From: Candidatus Nanoarchaeia archaeon
GTDB lineage: Archaea; Nanobdellota; Nanobdellia; SCGC-AAA011-G17; JACPNG01
NCBI GenBank assembly: GCA_028714095.1
Contig: JAQTMY010000002.1
Span: 202,636 to 266,635, forward strand
Length of the DNA stretch: 64,000 bases
Reading direction: 5' to 3'
Shown: positions 8,777 through 17,529 of the stretch, piece by piece
How positions within the stretch are numbered: position 1 is the stretch's first letter
Layout: each line of letters starts with the position of its first letter
Made by a program: the position numbers and the translations under genes
Notes under the pieces: model-generated
The model's input: the letters and a program-made list of their open reading frames with translations, nothing else
Told to the model about the DNA's origin: nothing
Database searches by the model: none

Positions 8777-11700
8777 TTAATTATCTTTCAACTTAACATT
8801 GCATTTCCCGTTTGTATCTTCGTGGCATTCAAATCCGGAAGCAATTGCCTTGATTCTTTTTATTCTGTCCATTGCATTCATCTCTGCCTGCTTGAATAAC
8901 AATTCTGCTTCTTTTGGATTAATAATTTTCAGAGAAGAGAATCTTTTGTTTGTCATTAAATAATCTCTAAATGGAATCTTGGGAGTTATCTTATCTAGAA
9001 TAAATGGATTTTTTCCCTGTTTTAACAATTCAGGATTATATCTAAACAAAGGCCAATATCCAGAATCAGTAGCCATCTTTTCAATTTCCTGAGCTTTTGA
9101 CATGTCAATTCCGTGGGCAATGCATGGACAATAAGCAATTATCAATGAAGGCCCTTTGTATTTTTCAGCCTCTAAAACCGCCTTGATTAATTGTACTTTG
9201 TCTGCGCCCATATTGACCATGGCAACATAAACATTGCCGTAAATTGTCATCATTAAACCCAGATCTTTTTTACCAATTTTTTTACCGCTTGAAGCAAACT
9301 TAGCTATCGCTCCCAAAGGAGTTGCTTTAGATGCCTGTCCTCCTGTATTTGAATAAACTTCTGTATCCAAAACCAAGATATTAACATCCTTTCCCTGGGC
9401 CAGAACATGATCCAATCCTCCAAAACCAATGTCATAAGCCCACCCATCTCCTCCAATAATCCAGACACTTTTGTCAATCAGGAAATCTTTCAGTTCATCT
9501 ATCTTTTCAATATAATTTTTATTTTTGTTGTTGCTTTTTTTCAGAGCTAAAGGTAAAATTTTCTTAATAGACTCAGCATTTTTCTTAGTATTCTCATCAA
9601 TCTTATCCCAATCTTTTATTCTTTCCTTAAGTAATTTATCAAGTTCAGGAATAGATTTGATTTTCAATAAACCCTCAATATTAGTCAGAAGCTGCTTTCT
9701 GTTTGCATCAACAGCAAGTTTCATTCCAAATCCATATTCTGCATTGTCTTCAAACAAAGAATTTGCCCATGCCGGTCCTTTTCCCTCTTTGTTTTTGGTA
9801 TATGGAACAACTGGAAAAGTACCCCCATAGATAGAGCTGCATCCAGTAGCATTTGCAATCAACATCCTGTCTCCAAATAACTGAGTCACTAATCTTATAT
9901 AAGGAGTTTCTCCGCACCCAGTACATGATCCTGGAAATTCAAACATTTGTTTATGGAACTGCGCTGAAACAGGACTAAATTCTAATACCCCATCCAAAAC
10001 ATCATCAGGCAGATTCTCAAAGAAAACAGAATTTTCAACTTCGTTGTTTTCTCTTGACTTGTCTATTGTCGTTACAGATAATGCTTTTCTGTCTTTCCCT
10101 TTTCCAGGACAGACTAAAACACAGTTCATGCATCCAACACAATCTTCAGGATAAACCTGAACTCTATATTGTAAATTCTTATTATTATTTGTATTGGATT
10201 TAATGGTCTTGAACGTTTTAGGTTTGTTTTTTAAATCCTTAGGATCAATTTGCTTGACTCTTATAGCAGAATGAGGACATACAAAACTGCACTGTCCGCA
10301 CTGTATACAGTTTTCATTATTCCAGCTTGGAACAAAATTAGCTATGCCTTTCTTTTCTAGTTTTGTTGTTCCGGTAGGAATACTGCCATCAACAGGCATC
10401 AGGGAAACAGGGATATCATTTCCTTCTAACTTACAAATCTTGCAAAATATTTTTTTATCAAATTCAGTCTCACACTTAATACTATTAATCTTTACCTTTG
10501 ATTTAACAATTTTATTAGGAATTTTAATTTCCTGTAAGGCCTTCATAGCTTTGTCAACGCACAATAAATTTTTGTTTACTACATCCTGACCTTTACTCTT
10601 GTAGGTTTCTTTGATATGTTCTTTGACTAATTCAATAGCTCTTTTAGGATTAATTATTTTAGAATATTTTAAATTACATCCAAGAGCAACAACAAAAGCT
10701 GCCTGCATCGTAGTATTAATCTTGTTTTCCAATCCTGCTTCTTTGGCAATTTTAGTAGCATCAATATTATAAACCTTTATTTTTTTATTAATAATTACTC
10801 TCTGCATATCCTCAGTCAAATTCTCAAATAAATTTTCTTCACTCCATGGAGAATTAATCAAAAATATTCCATGTTCATTGATTCCTTTCAAGATATCATA
10901 TCTACCGATATAGGCCCTGTGATGCAATGCAATAAAATCAACCCTCGTTGGTTTGTATGTAGATTGTATTCTGTTCTTGCCAAATCTTAAATGAGAGATT
11001 GTAACTCCGCCCGATTGTTTGGCATCATATTCCAGATAAGCCTGTACATTTAATTCTGTTTCCTCTCCAATTATTTTAACTGTGTTTTTATTTGCTCCGA
11101 TTGTACCATCAGAGCCTACTCCAAAAAATCTTGCTCTTATAATTCCACTAGGTTCAGAATCAAACTCCTCTCCAATCTTCAAGGATTTATTAGTAACATC
11201 ATCATTGATTCCAACAGTAAAGTCATTAAAACATTTTCCATTAAGATGATCATAAACAGCTTTAACCATTGCAGGAGTAAACTCCTTGCTAGATAGCCCA
11301 TATCTTCCTCCAATTATTTTTATGTTTTTATTCTTCAAAACTCTTGAAACATCTAGGTAAAGAGGCTCTCCTCCAGAACCCGGTTCTTTAGTTCTGTCTA
11401 AAACCGCTATTTTCTTAACAGATTTTGGAATTTTCTTTAAGAATTCTTCATCAAAGAAAGGTCTGTAAAGTCTGACTTTTATCAATCCAACCTTGTATCC
11501 TTTTTTATTAAGATAATTAATTGTTTCTTCAATTGTCTCGCAGGAAGAACCCATACTTATTATTATTCTGTCAGCATTTTTATTTCCAACATATTCAAAC
11601 AAATCATAGCTTCTTCCGAATTTATTCTTAATTAATTTCATGTATTTTTTAACAACAAAAGGAAGTTTTTTGTAATAAGGATTTACAGTTTCTCTTCCCT

Positions 11701-12385
11701 GAAAATAAACATCAGGATTTTGTGCTCCAACCTTGCATACTGGATGCTCAGGACTTAACGCTCTACTTCTAAATTCTTTAACTTTATTCATATCAACCAT
11801 GGATTTTATTTCATCATAGCCTGGCATGTGTATTTTTTGTATTTCATGGCTTGTCCTGAACCCATCAAAGAAATGCAGCATAGGAATTCTTGTTTCAATT
11901 GAAGTTAAATGGGCTATTATTGCAAAATCCAAAACTTCCTGGACAGAAGAAGAATTAATCATCCCAAAACCAGTCCCCCTGACAGCCATTACATCTGAAT
12001 GATCCCCAAATATAGACAAGGATTGGCATGCTAAGGACCTAGCCGCCACATGGAAAACTCCAGACAATAACTCTCCTGCAATCTTAAACATGTTTGGCAT
12101 CATTAATAATAAGCCCTGAGAAGCAGTAAACGTAGTTGTTAAAGATCCAGCAACTAAAGAGCCATGAACAGCGCCAGCAGCTCCGGCCTCTGATTGCATC
12201 TCAACAACACTGACCTTCTCTCCAAAAATATTTTTTTTATCCTGAGAAGACCATTCATCAACAAGCTCCCCCATTGTAGAAGCAGGAGTTATTGGATAAA
12301 TAGCAGCAACATCAGATAAAGCATAAGCTACATAACTTGCAGCAGTATTACCATCAATAACCTTTAAGTCTTTTTTACTTACCAT
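8777..12385 (-). CDS. nifJ: pyruvate:ferredoxin/flavodoxin oxidoreductase, single-chain (NifJ type)
   Basis: Oxidatively decarboxylates pyruvate to acetyl-CoA, reducing ferredoxin or flavodoxin. All parts are fused in 1202 residues: the N-terminal pyruvate-binding domain (YPITPASTMGELVDEW near residue 35), the CoA-domain region, the gamma domain, two 4Fe-4S motifs CIQCGQCSFVCP (about 691-702) and CVGCMNCVLVCPG (about 747-759), and the TPP domain with GDGWAYDIGFGG (about 978) and SNTGGQ. Extra Cys in FPGSCTGCGETPY bind the proximal cluster. Most archaea have multi-subunit PORs; this single-chain form is usual in bacteria, so transfer is likely. A 13-codon ORF lies 36 nt upstream. Confidence 0.97.
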   Translation of the reverse strand: MVSKKDLKVIDGNTAASYVAYALSDVAAIYPITPASTMGELVDEWSSQDKKNIFGEKVSVVEMQSEAGAAGAVHGSLVAGSLTTTFTASQGLLLMMPNMFKIAGELLSGVFHVAARSLACQSLSIFGDHSDVMAVRGTGFGMINSSSVQEVLDFAIIAHLTSIETRIPMLHFFDGFRTSHEIQKIHMPGYDEIKSMVDMNKVKEFRSRALSPEHPVCKVGAQNPDVYFQGRETVNPYYKKLPFVVKKYMKLIKNKFGRSYDLFEYVGNKNADRIIISMGSSCETIEETINYLNKKGYKVGLIKVRLYRPFFDEEFLKKIPKSVKKIAVLDRTKEPGSGGEPLYLDVSRVLKNKNIKIIGGRYGLSSKEFTPAMVKAVYDHLNGKCFNDFTVGINDDVTNKSLKIGEEFDSEPSGIIRARFFGVGSDGTIGANKNTVKIIGEETELNVQAYLEYDAKQSGGVTISHLRFGKNRIQSTYKPTRVDFIALHHRAYIGRYDILKGINEHGIFLINSPWSEENLFENLTEDMQRVIINKKIKVYNIDATKIAKEAGLENKINTTMQAAFVVALGCNLKYSKIINPKRAIELVKEHIKETYKSKGQDVVNKNLLCVDKAMKALQEIKIPNKIVKSKVKINSIKCETEFDKKIFCKICKLEGNDIPVSLMPVDGSIPTGTTKLEKKGIANFVPSWNNENCIQCGQCSFVCPHSAIRVKQIDPKDLKNKPKTFKTIKSNTNNNKNLQYRVQVYPEDCVGCMNCVLVCPGKGKDRKALSVTTIDKSRENNEVENSVFFENLPDDVLDGVLEFSPVSAQFHKQMFEFPGSCTGCGETPYIRLVTQLFGDRMLIANATGCSSIYGGTFPVVPYTKNKEGKGPAWANSLFEDNAEYGFGMKLAVDANRKQLLTNIEGLLKIKSIPELDKLLKERIKDWDKIDENTKKNAESIKKILPLALKKSNNKNKNYIEKIDELKDFLIDKSVWIIGGDGWAYDIGFGGLDHVLAQGKDVNILVLDTEVYSNTGGQASKATPLGAIAKFASSGKKIGKKDLGLMMTIYGNVYVAMVNMGADKVQLIKAVLEAEKYKGPSLIIAYCPCIAHGIDMSKAQEIEKMATDSGYWPLFRYNPELLKQGKNPFILDKITPKIPFRDYLMTNKRFSSLKIINPKEAELLFKQAEMNAMDRIKRIKAIASGFECHEDTNGKCNVKLKDN

Positions 12386-12421
12386 ATTTTATTCTAATAA
12401 ATAAAAATTAAAAATAAAAAA

Positions 12422-12463
12422 TTATTTTTTCTTTTTCTTTTCTTCACAACATTTACAGCACAT
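12422..12463 (-). CDS. 13-residue Cys-rich micro-ORF upstream of nifJ
   Basis: Reads MCCKCCEEKKKKK and then TAA. It has a near-perfect Shine-Dalgarno AGGAGGT at 12471-12477, spaced 7 nt from the ATG, which is better than most genes here. Four Cys in C-C-x-C-C precede an acidic pair and a Lys tail. It ends 36 nt before the PFOR start on the same strand, so the two are probably on one transcript. It could be a leader peptide sensing Cys, iron or redox state, or a tiny metal-binding peptide. The composition is so biased that a chance origin cannot be excluded; the ribosome site is the main support. Confidence 0.5.
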   Translation of the reverse strand: MCCKCCEEKKKKK

Positions 12464-12528
12464 TTTAGACACCTCCTAGCCTAAGAAATAATAGTCGATA
12501 TATAAATATTTTGTTAATAGTATATAAA

Positions 12529-12603
12529 CGGGCCTGGGAGGATTCGGACCCCCGACTTCCAACTTAGGAGGTTGGCACTCTATCCAAGCTGAGTTACAGG
12601 CCC
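12529..12603 (-). tRNA. tRNA-Arg (anticodon CCT)
   Basis: Folds as a full cloverleaf: 7-bp acceptor GGGCCTG/CAGGCCC, D-stem ACTC/GAGT, anticodon stem CCAAC/GTTGG around loop CTCCTAA (anticodon CCT, reads AGG), and T-stem GGGGG/CCTCC. The T-loop is TCCGAAT, with C instead of T at position 55. G is the discriminator base and CCA is not encoded. On the minus strand a TATA-like TTATAAAT lies about 30 nt upstream. No intron. Confidence 0.95.
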
Positions 12604-12627
12604 ATATCTTAGAGTTAGATATAAGAT

Positions 12628-12870
12628 TTATAACCTTTTCCTAACAGAAAAAAACAACGAAATCCCGCTCATTAAAGCCACAAAAGAATTCAAGATTAAG
12701 AAAACATAATCCCTGATCTGAACAGAATAAACAACTAACAATAAAGAACCAACAACATACAAGACGCCAAACTTCCAGTCAATGCTGGCTTTTCTTTCTT
12801 TAATGATTTTTATCGTTTCCGGGATCCATCCAATACCTAATAAGATTAAACCAATTATTCCGATAATCAT
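12628..12870 (-). CDS. three-helix PQ-loop (SemiSWEET-like) membrane protein
   Basis: An 80-residue hydrophobic protein with three predicted membrane helices (about residues 2-16, 33-50 and 54-73). The WIPETIKIIKERKA segment after helix 1 resembles the PQ-loop motif of SemiSWEET and lipid-A N-terminal-domain proteins. Such half-size units usually dimerise and carry small solutes, but the substrate cannot be read from sequence. The start ATG overlaps the stop of the PIN-ATPase gene upstream (ATGA), so translation is probably coupled. Confidence 0.7.
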   Translation of the reverse strand: MIIGIIGLILLGIGWIPETIKIIKERKASIDWKFGVLYVVGSLLLVVYSVQIRDYVFLILNSFVALMSGISLFFSVRKRL

Positions 12871-14666
12871 CTTCTTAACTCAATTTTTTCTTTCTTATTG
12901 ATTGCATTTAACAAAGTATTTCCAATCTTGCTTCTCTTGTTTATTCTTAGTTCTCCTTTTCTACTGGTAGTCGCAGAAAACAAAAATTGGTCATTCAAAT
13001 AAACATCCATATCAACATTCTCTTCATTGGTATAAAAAATAATGTCTTTTTTGCTCTCATTGATATTAAAATTAACACCACTCTCCTCTCCTTCAAGAGG
13101 TTCAACATCTAATTTAACCCCTAATTTAATTTCCAAAGATTCAACATTCTTTCCCTGTTTGCCAATAAATTTACCAATAACAGAATTAGGCAGATAAACT
13201 TTAGCTTTATTTTCATCAACCATTACAACTTTGACTTTATCACTATACTTTTGCAGTTCTTTTGTTAAATGTCTTGCAGCAATCTCCTTGGCAGGACTTG
13301 ATTTTGGTTTAGGAACCTCTCCTAAGGGAATAACAACTGTTTGTTCTCCATAAGAATAAATCTCAAAGATGGGTTTATTTGTTTCAAAATCACTTACAAC
13401 AACAACAGGCCTTGCTAAATCAGCATCACTCATTCCTTCAGGAATCTTAACAGTCATCTTTAAGGTCAAAACCTTTCCGATCTTCCCGCTCTCAATGAAA
13501 ATGATTGTATCCAAAACACTTGGAATCATCCCAACATCAAGTCTTGAGATAAATCTCTGAACAGCATCTATCGGAGTTGCAGAGTGCAGAACTCCCAGAC
13601 AATTGCTTCCAGCCAATCTTAAATCAACATAAAGACTAAAATCAGGAGTGTCCCTTACTTCATCAAAAATAACATTGTCTGGCCTTGACAAGAATAAAAT
13701 GTCATGGATTTCCTCGCTTGTTGTAAAATTCTTGCTGTATTGTGTTATGTTGTCAACTAATTGTAAGTCTCTTGGTGACTCAACCGTTTTAGTAATTTTA
13801 CCATTAGCAGCATAGTATTCAGCAACCGCCTGTGCAAAAGTTGATTTTCCAGATCCTGTTTCTCCGGCAACAACAATACCTCTTCCCTGTTTCTTAACTC
13901 TATCAGCAATAATTTCAGGTAAATTATAATCCTCTAATTTTAATACTTTTAAAGGCCTTATTGCAGTTATCTCCCACCCATCGCTTACAGGAGGCTTGAC
14001 AATAACAATTCTGTAATTCCTGAACTGTACTATTGTACTTCCCTTTCTTGCAATCTCAACAAAAGCTTTTGGATCTCCCCTTGTTTTTTCAACAACCTCC
14101 TTTGCCATGTTTGCAATTCTTTTTCCGGTTAGTTTTTCTTTTGAAACCTCAATTAATTTCCAGTCTCCTGGTTTTCCTTTTTTAGCATAAACAAAACAAT
14201 CTTCCTTGATATGAATACTCATAGTTGTATCATCAAAGAACTTTTCAAATTCTAATTTTCCAGAACCTCCGAGCATTTCTATAAATTTAACCTTGATTCC
14301 TCTTGCTTTTGCAGCTTCAGCCTGGACGTTGTCAGCAGTAATTAAGATTGCATCTTTATCAAAAGCCAACTCAGAAATAATTGCATCTATCTCTCCGCTT
14401 GACTTTGCATATTTAATCTGCATTGCATTAGGTCTATTTCCTATAATTTCTATCTTGACTCTTCCTGTTCTTGCCATCTCCTGCAGCATTTGTAATTCAT
14501 CTAAACCCAGAAACCCTGTTTCCAATCCAGAATTAGCCTGTCTTTCAAGTTCTGCAATTACCGCTCTTGGAATAAAGATGGTTCCTTTAATCATTGCTTT
14601 ATCAACTAGATTAGTAACTGCTTTTTCAATAACAGCAGAAGTGTCTATTACATACCTCTCTTCCAT
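12867..14666 (-). CDS. PIN domain / PilT-type ATPase / KH domain protein
   Basis: A 599-residue conserved archaeal protein (COG1855-like layout). Residues about 5-130 form a PIN nuclease-like domain (DTSAVIEKA; acidic residues at EIDAIISELA and LITAD). A VirB11/PilT secretion-family ATPase follows, with Walker A GETGSGKST near 268 and NVIFDEVRDTPDF as the Walker B region. A KH domain with VIGKFIGKQGKNVESLE sits near 488-504. The exact role is unknown; nucleic-acid handling is suggested by the PIN and KH modules. It probably heads an operon with the PQ-loop protein. Confidence 0.92.
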   Translation of the reverse strand: MEERYVIDTSAVIEKAVTNLVDKAMIKGTIFIPRAVIAELERQANSGLETGFLGLDELQMLQEMARTGRVKIEIIGNRPNAMQIKYAKSSGEIDAIISELAFDKDAILITADNVQAEAAKARGIKVKFIEMLGGSGKLEFEKFFDDTTMSIHIKEDCFVYAKKGKPGDWKLIEVSKEKLTGKRIANMAKEVVEKTRGDPKAFVEIARKGSTIVQFRNYRIVIVKPPVSDGWEITAIRPLKVLKLEDYNLPEIIADRVKKQGRGIVVAGETGSGKSTFAQAVAEYYAANGKITKTVESPRDLQLVDNITQYSKNFTTSEEIHDILFLSRPDNVIFDEVRDTPDFSLYVDLRLAGSNCLGVLHSATPIDAVQRFISRLDVGMIPSVLDTIIFIESGKIGKVLTLKMTVKIPEGMSDADLARPVVVVSDFETNKPIFEIYSYGEQTVVIPLGEVPKPKSSPAKEIAARHLTKELQKYSDKVKVVMVDENKAKVYLPNSVIGKFIGKQGKNVESLEIKLGVKLDVEPLEGEESGVNFNINESKKDIIFYTNEENVDMDVYLNDQFLFSATTSRKGELRINKRSKIGNTLLNAINKKEKIELRR

Positions 14667-14744
14667 TAGATTAAAGTTAAATAGAATTATTTAAAACTTT
14701 CTAAGACAAATTATTTAAATAGTATTTAACTTTGGTTTTATATT

Positions 14745-15242
14745 ATGGATACAGGAGAATTGAAGATTAAAGTTCAAAATATTGTGAGGAAGGCTACCAC
14801 ACTTAAGAATAAACATATTAACCATAAAAATGCACCTGTAAATTATGCTTGCATTTTTTCTCAAAGCAAAGAAGAATATGATAAATTGCTTGAAGCTGCA
14901 CGGAAAATTGGAAATATTATAAAAGAAACTCCCACAGGTTTGCTTTTTCAAATTAGTCCATTAAAAACTGTTTCTGGTTTTCTTAGGTTATTAAAAATCC
15001 GACTTCCAGATAATACAAGGCCTGAACTTGGTGATGCAGATTTTACTATTTCAAATTTTCCTGATTTTAAGAAAAAATATCTTTCAAAAGATGGATTTAA
15101 GTTGATAAAACGTGAAGATTTCGAGATGATTGAACTTATGGATTCTGAATTTGATGTACGATCATATTTTTCAAATCCCCCTCTAGATAAGCAATTAAAT
15201 CTTTCCTTGGAACACTCTTTAATGAAGATTAAGAAGAAATAA
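14745..15242 (+). CDS. conserved hypothetical protein
   Basis: A 165-residue soluble protein without a family I can name. The middle has a distinctive block with GLLFQISPLKTVSGFLRLLK and PELGDADFTISNFPDFKKKY, which looks like a folded alpha/beta domain. A TATA-like aattatttaaatag about 30 nt upstream indicates a leaderless message from ATG 14745. It is divergent from the PIN-ATPase gene and convergent with mscL. Confidence 0.7.
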   Translation: MDTGELKIKVQNIVRKATTLKNKHINHKNAPVNYACIFSQSKEEYDKLLEAARKIGNIIKETPTGLLFQISPLKTVSGFLRLLKIRLPDNTRPELGDADFTISNFPDFKKKYLSKDGFKLIKREDFEMIELMDSEFDVRSYFSNPPLDKQLNLSLEHSLMKIKKK

Positions 15243-15244
15243 TA

Positions 15245-15550
15245 TTATTTCTTAGTAACCTTGTCTTCTTTCATAACTTTCTTTGCAATCATAAACACAA
15301 CAAAGGCAATAATTAAAAAGTTTATTAACTCACCAATAAAAGCCCCCCACCCAAGATTTATAGGACCTAAAACAAAGGTTGCTGTTTTCCACGCACCTCC
15401 AGGTATAAAAGGAGTTATCACAGGCATAATAACATTATCAACAAGAGACTTGATTAATGCTGTAGCAGCCACACCCATTATGAATGCAATAGCCAGAGCA
15501 ACTACCTTATATTCTTTCAAGAATTCCATGAACTCTTTAATCATACTCAA
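15245..15550 (-). CDS. mscL: large-conductance mechanosensitive channel
   Basis: Membrane channel that opens under turgor to release solutes during osmotic downshock. 101 residues with two transmembrane helices: about 14-38 (VVALAIAFIMGVAATALIKS, the pore-lining helix) and about 66-90. The conserved N-terminal amphipathic helix FMEFLKEY precedes helix 1. It can start at TTG 15550, with AGGTGAT spaced 6 nt upstream, or at ATG 15544. The spacing favours TTG, but either is possible. Confidence 0.95.
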   Translation of the reverse strand: MSMIKEFMEFLKEYKVVALAIAFIMGVAATALIKSLVDNVIMPVITPFIPGGAWKTATFVLGPINLGWGAFIGELINFLIIAFVVFMIAKKVMKEDKVTKK

Positions 15551-15651
15551 CTTGATATCACCTAATATAGACTAGAATAATTAATATATAAATTGTTTGC
15601 TACTCAGAAAAGTAACCTAAAGCTTATATATTAAATAATTAAATTAAAAAT

Positions 15652-16083
15652 ATGGAATATTTGTGGATAATATTTGCATTATTATCAGCATTGACAGCCT
15701 CACTTGTTGCAATCTTTGGAAAAATAGGCTTGCAGGGAATTGACACAAACACAGCCACAGCGATCCGTGCAATTATAATGGCTTTATTCTTAATCGGTTT
15801 AATAGTAATCCAGGGAAAATTAACTGAAATAAATTCAATATTTGCAAACAGCAAAGCTCTTTTCTATATAATTCTAAGCGGAATTGTCGGAGCTCTATCC
15901 TGGTTGTTTTATTTTATCGCATTAAAAAGCGCAAAAGTATCCCAAGTAGTTCCAATAGATAGGTTAAGTATAGTATTTGCATTAATATTTGCTCTTTTAT
16001 TTTTAGGTGAAACTATTTCTCTGAAAGCAGGGATCGGAGCTGCATTGGTTGTTGCAGGCGGAATTTTAATAGCGTTAGGATAA
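15652..16083 (+). CDS. EamA/DMT-family half transporter
   Basis: A 143-residue protein with five hydrophobic segments matching one EamA repeat, including the family end block IDRLSIVFALIFALLFLGE followed by a final helix GIGAALVVAGGILIALG. Full-length DMT transporters have two such repeats, so this half-size unit would act as a dimer. Substrate unknown. A TATA-like ttatatattaaataa lies upstream and no clear SD is present. Confidence 0.9.
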   Translation: MEYLWIIFALLSALTASLVAIFGKIGLQGIDTNTATAIRAIIMALFLIGLIVIQGKLTEINSIFANSKALFYIILSGIVGALSWLFYFIALKSAKVSQVVPIDRLSIVFALIFALLFLGETISLKAGIGAALVVAGGILIALG

Positions 16084-16088
16084 ATCTA

Positions 16089-16172
16089 TGCGGACGACAG
16101 GGTTCGAACCTGCGTAGGCACTAAGCCAACAGCTCTTGAGGCTGTCCCGTTTGGCCGCTCCGGCACGTCCGC
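16089..16172 (-). tRNA. tRNA-Leu (anticodon CAA)
   Basis: 84-nt class II tRNA with a long variable arm (TTGGC..GCCTA region). Acceptor is GCGGACG/CGTCCGC with discriminator A. The anticodon stem ACAGC/GCTGT encloses loop CTCAAGA, giving anticodon CAA for UUG. The T-arm is GCAGG-TTCGAAC-CCTGT, with normal T55, unlike the other two tRNAs here. A TATA-like TTATTAAATC sits about 25 nt upstream on the minus strand. No intron. Confidence 0.96.
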
Positions 16173-16221
16173 GCAAGAAACAATACTCAATAATGATTTA
16201 ATAATCTTTTGATTAATCAAA

Positions 16222-16234
16222 AGGTTTAAAAGTA
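16222..16234 (+). promoter_or_regulatory. promoter of the SRP RNA
   Basis: The A-rich aaggtttaaaag box (archaeal BRE plus TATA) is centred about 27 nt upstream of the first paired base of the SRP RNA at 16255, the spacing expected for an archaeal TATA box. Confidence 0.6.
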
Positions 16235-16254
16235 TTAACTAGCTTTAAAAACCA

Positions 16255-16522
16255 GTAGACTAGGCCGGGGAGCCAGCCCTATCCTGTCACCACAAACGGG
16301 CTTCATGGTGGGGTCGAAGCCTTGGGAGCGGTTTATATTAGTTAAGCAGTCTTGGTTCGTACTGAGAAACCCTGTCCTACAGGGCTCTTGTTTTTGTGAA
16401 CCGGGTCAGGTCAGGAATGAAGCAGCCCTAAACAATGATAAGGGTGTCTTTAGGGTCGCAGGGTGGAGGAAAGATCAAGGGCACTACTTAATTAGTTTAA
16501 ATCCATCTTGAGGCGCGTCTAC
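16255..16522 (+). ncRNA. signal recognition particle RNA (7S)
   Basis: RNA scaffold of the archaeal SRP, binding SRP54 and SRP19. The SRP54-binding helix 8 is visible around 16396-16430: CCGGGTCAGGTCAGGAATG, then AAGCAGCCC. The Alu-domain side GGCCGGGGAGCC with loop sequences begins near 16263. The ends close perfectly: GTAGAC at 16255-16260 pairs with GTCTAC at 16517-16522, giving helix 1. At about 268 nt it is slightly short for archaea. No protein gene should be called inside. Confidence 0.93.
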
Positions 16523-16530
16523 AATTCTTT

Positions 16531-17028
16531 TTAAAAAGTAAATAATTGTTTCTTAACCTCACCAACAATATCCCCTAAATTCTGTATTAACAATCCATAT
16601 AACTTTTCTATCATAACCTCATAAATTCCTTCTTTCAGAGTTCCAGAACAATAATTAATCATGCCTTCTACCTCTTTAATTTCATTTAGCTTATCTTTGG
16701 GAACATAGCATTTCATATCCTTTCCCTCCAATTTCCCTCTTAACCTTAAGTCAGTTCCAACAGCCATCCTTGTCAGTTCAATCGTTAATACACAAGAATC
16801 TTTCTTCCTTCCTTCAATAACGTAATTATAGATATTGCCATTTTTTATAGCAGTATATTTTGTTCCCTGGCATTCCATTAATCTTTCATTAAAACAATCC
16901 TCACTTTGCTTGCAGTCTTTCTTGAAAAATCCGCTAAAGAAAATTAGCCAGACTAAAAAGATTATTATTAATAACCCAAATACTAGATGACTAAAAGAAA
17001 TTTCAATCCTCTTTTTTGTCTTTATCAT
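16531..17028 (-). CDS. unknown membrane-anchored exported protein
   Basis: 165 residues with a single N-terminal membrane segment (about 10-33, HLVFGLLIIIFLVWLIFF) and an outside-facing domain with five or more Cys (CKQSEDC, MECQ, DSCV, MKCYV, YCSG), suggesting disulfides. This layout is frequent among small surface proteins of DPANN archaea. No recognised domain. Its 3' end lies 8 nt from the SRP RNA. Confidence 0.7.
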   Translation of the reverse strand: MIKTKKRIEISFSHLVFGLLIIIFLVWLIFFSGFFKKDCKQSEDCFNERLMECQGTKYTAIKNGNIYNYVIEGRKKDSCVLTIELTRMAVGTDLRLRGKLEGKDMKCYVPKDKLNEIKEVEGMINYCSGTLKEGIYEVMIEKLYGLLIQNLGDIVGEVKKQLFTF

Positions 17029-17106
17029 TATATAGTTTCCAGTTATAAGTATTAATAAAGTTTTTGTATTAGAAAGTTTTTTATAATCTCAATATAATTA
17101 TTTCTC

Positions 17107-17529
17107 ATGGCAGAACAGCAATATCCAGAACCAATTTGCGGAGCGTTAATTTTCAATTCAGCAAACAAGATTTTTCTAATGAAATCTTACAAATGGAATA
17201 ATAAATATGGAATTCCTGGCGGACATATTGAACTTGGTGAAACAAAAGAAGAAGCATTAAAAAGAGAGATGAAAGAAGAAACCGGATTAGATATTTTTGA
17301 TATAGAATTTATTTTCCTTCAAGAAGGTATATTTGACAAATCCTTCTGGAAGAAGAGACATCTTATATTTTTTGATTTTGCCTGTAAAACAAACTCAACA
17401 GAAGTTATTCTCAACTCAGAAGGTCAAGAATATGTCTGGGTAGATATTGAAGAAGCCTTAAAATTACCAATTGACTCCTACACAAAAAATACAATAAAAG
17501 AATATCTCAAGCTAAAGAATAAAATCTAA
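17107..17529 (+). CDS. NUDIX hydrolase
   Basis: A 140-residue pyrophosphohydrolase for nucleoside-diphosphate-linked substrates. The full Nudix box GX5EX7REUXEEXGU is present: GHIELGE, then REMKEETGL (about 38-60). The C-terminal part resembles GDP-mannose or 8-oxo-dGTP type members, but the substrate cannot be decided. The 3' end overlaps the convergent peptidase gene by 4 bp. Confidence 0.93.
   Translation: MAEQQYPEPICGALIFNSANKIFLMKSYKWNNKYGIPGGHIELGETKEEALKREMKEETGLDIFDIEFIFLQEGIFDKSFWKKRHLIFFDFACKTNSTEVILNSEGQEYVWVDIEEALKLPIDSYTKNTIKEYLKLKNKI

Noticed and set aside
16305-16511. 68-residue open frame
   Set aside because: It lies fully inside the SRP RNA, whose helix 8 and closing ends are clear.
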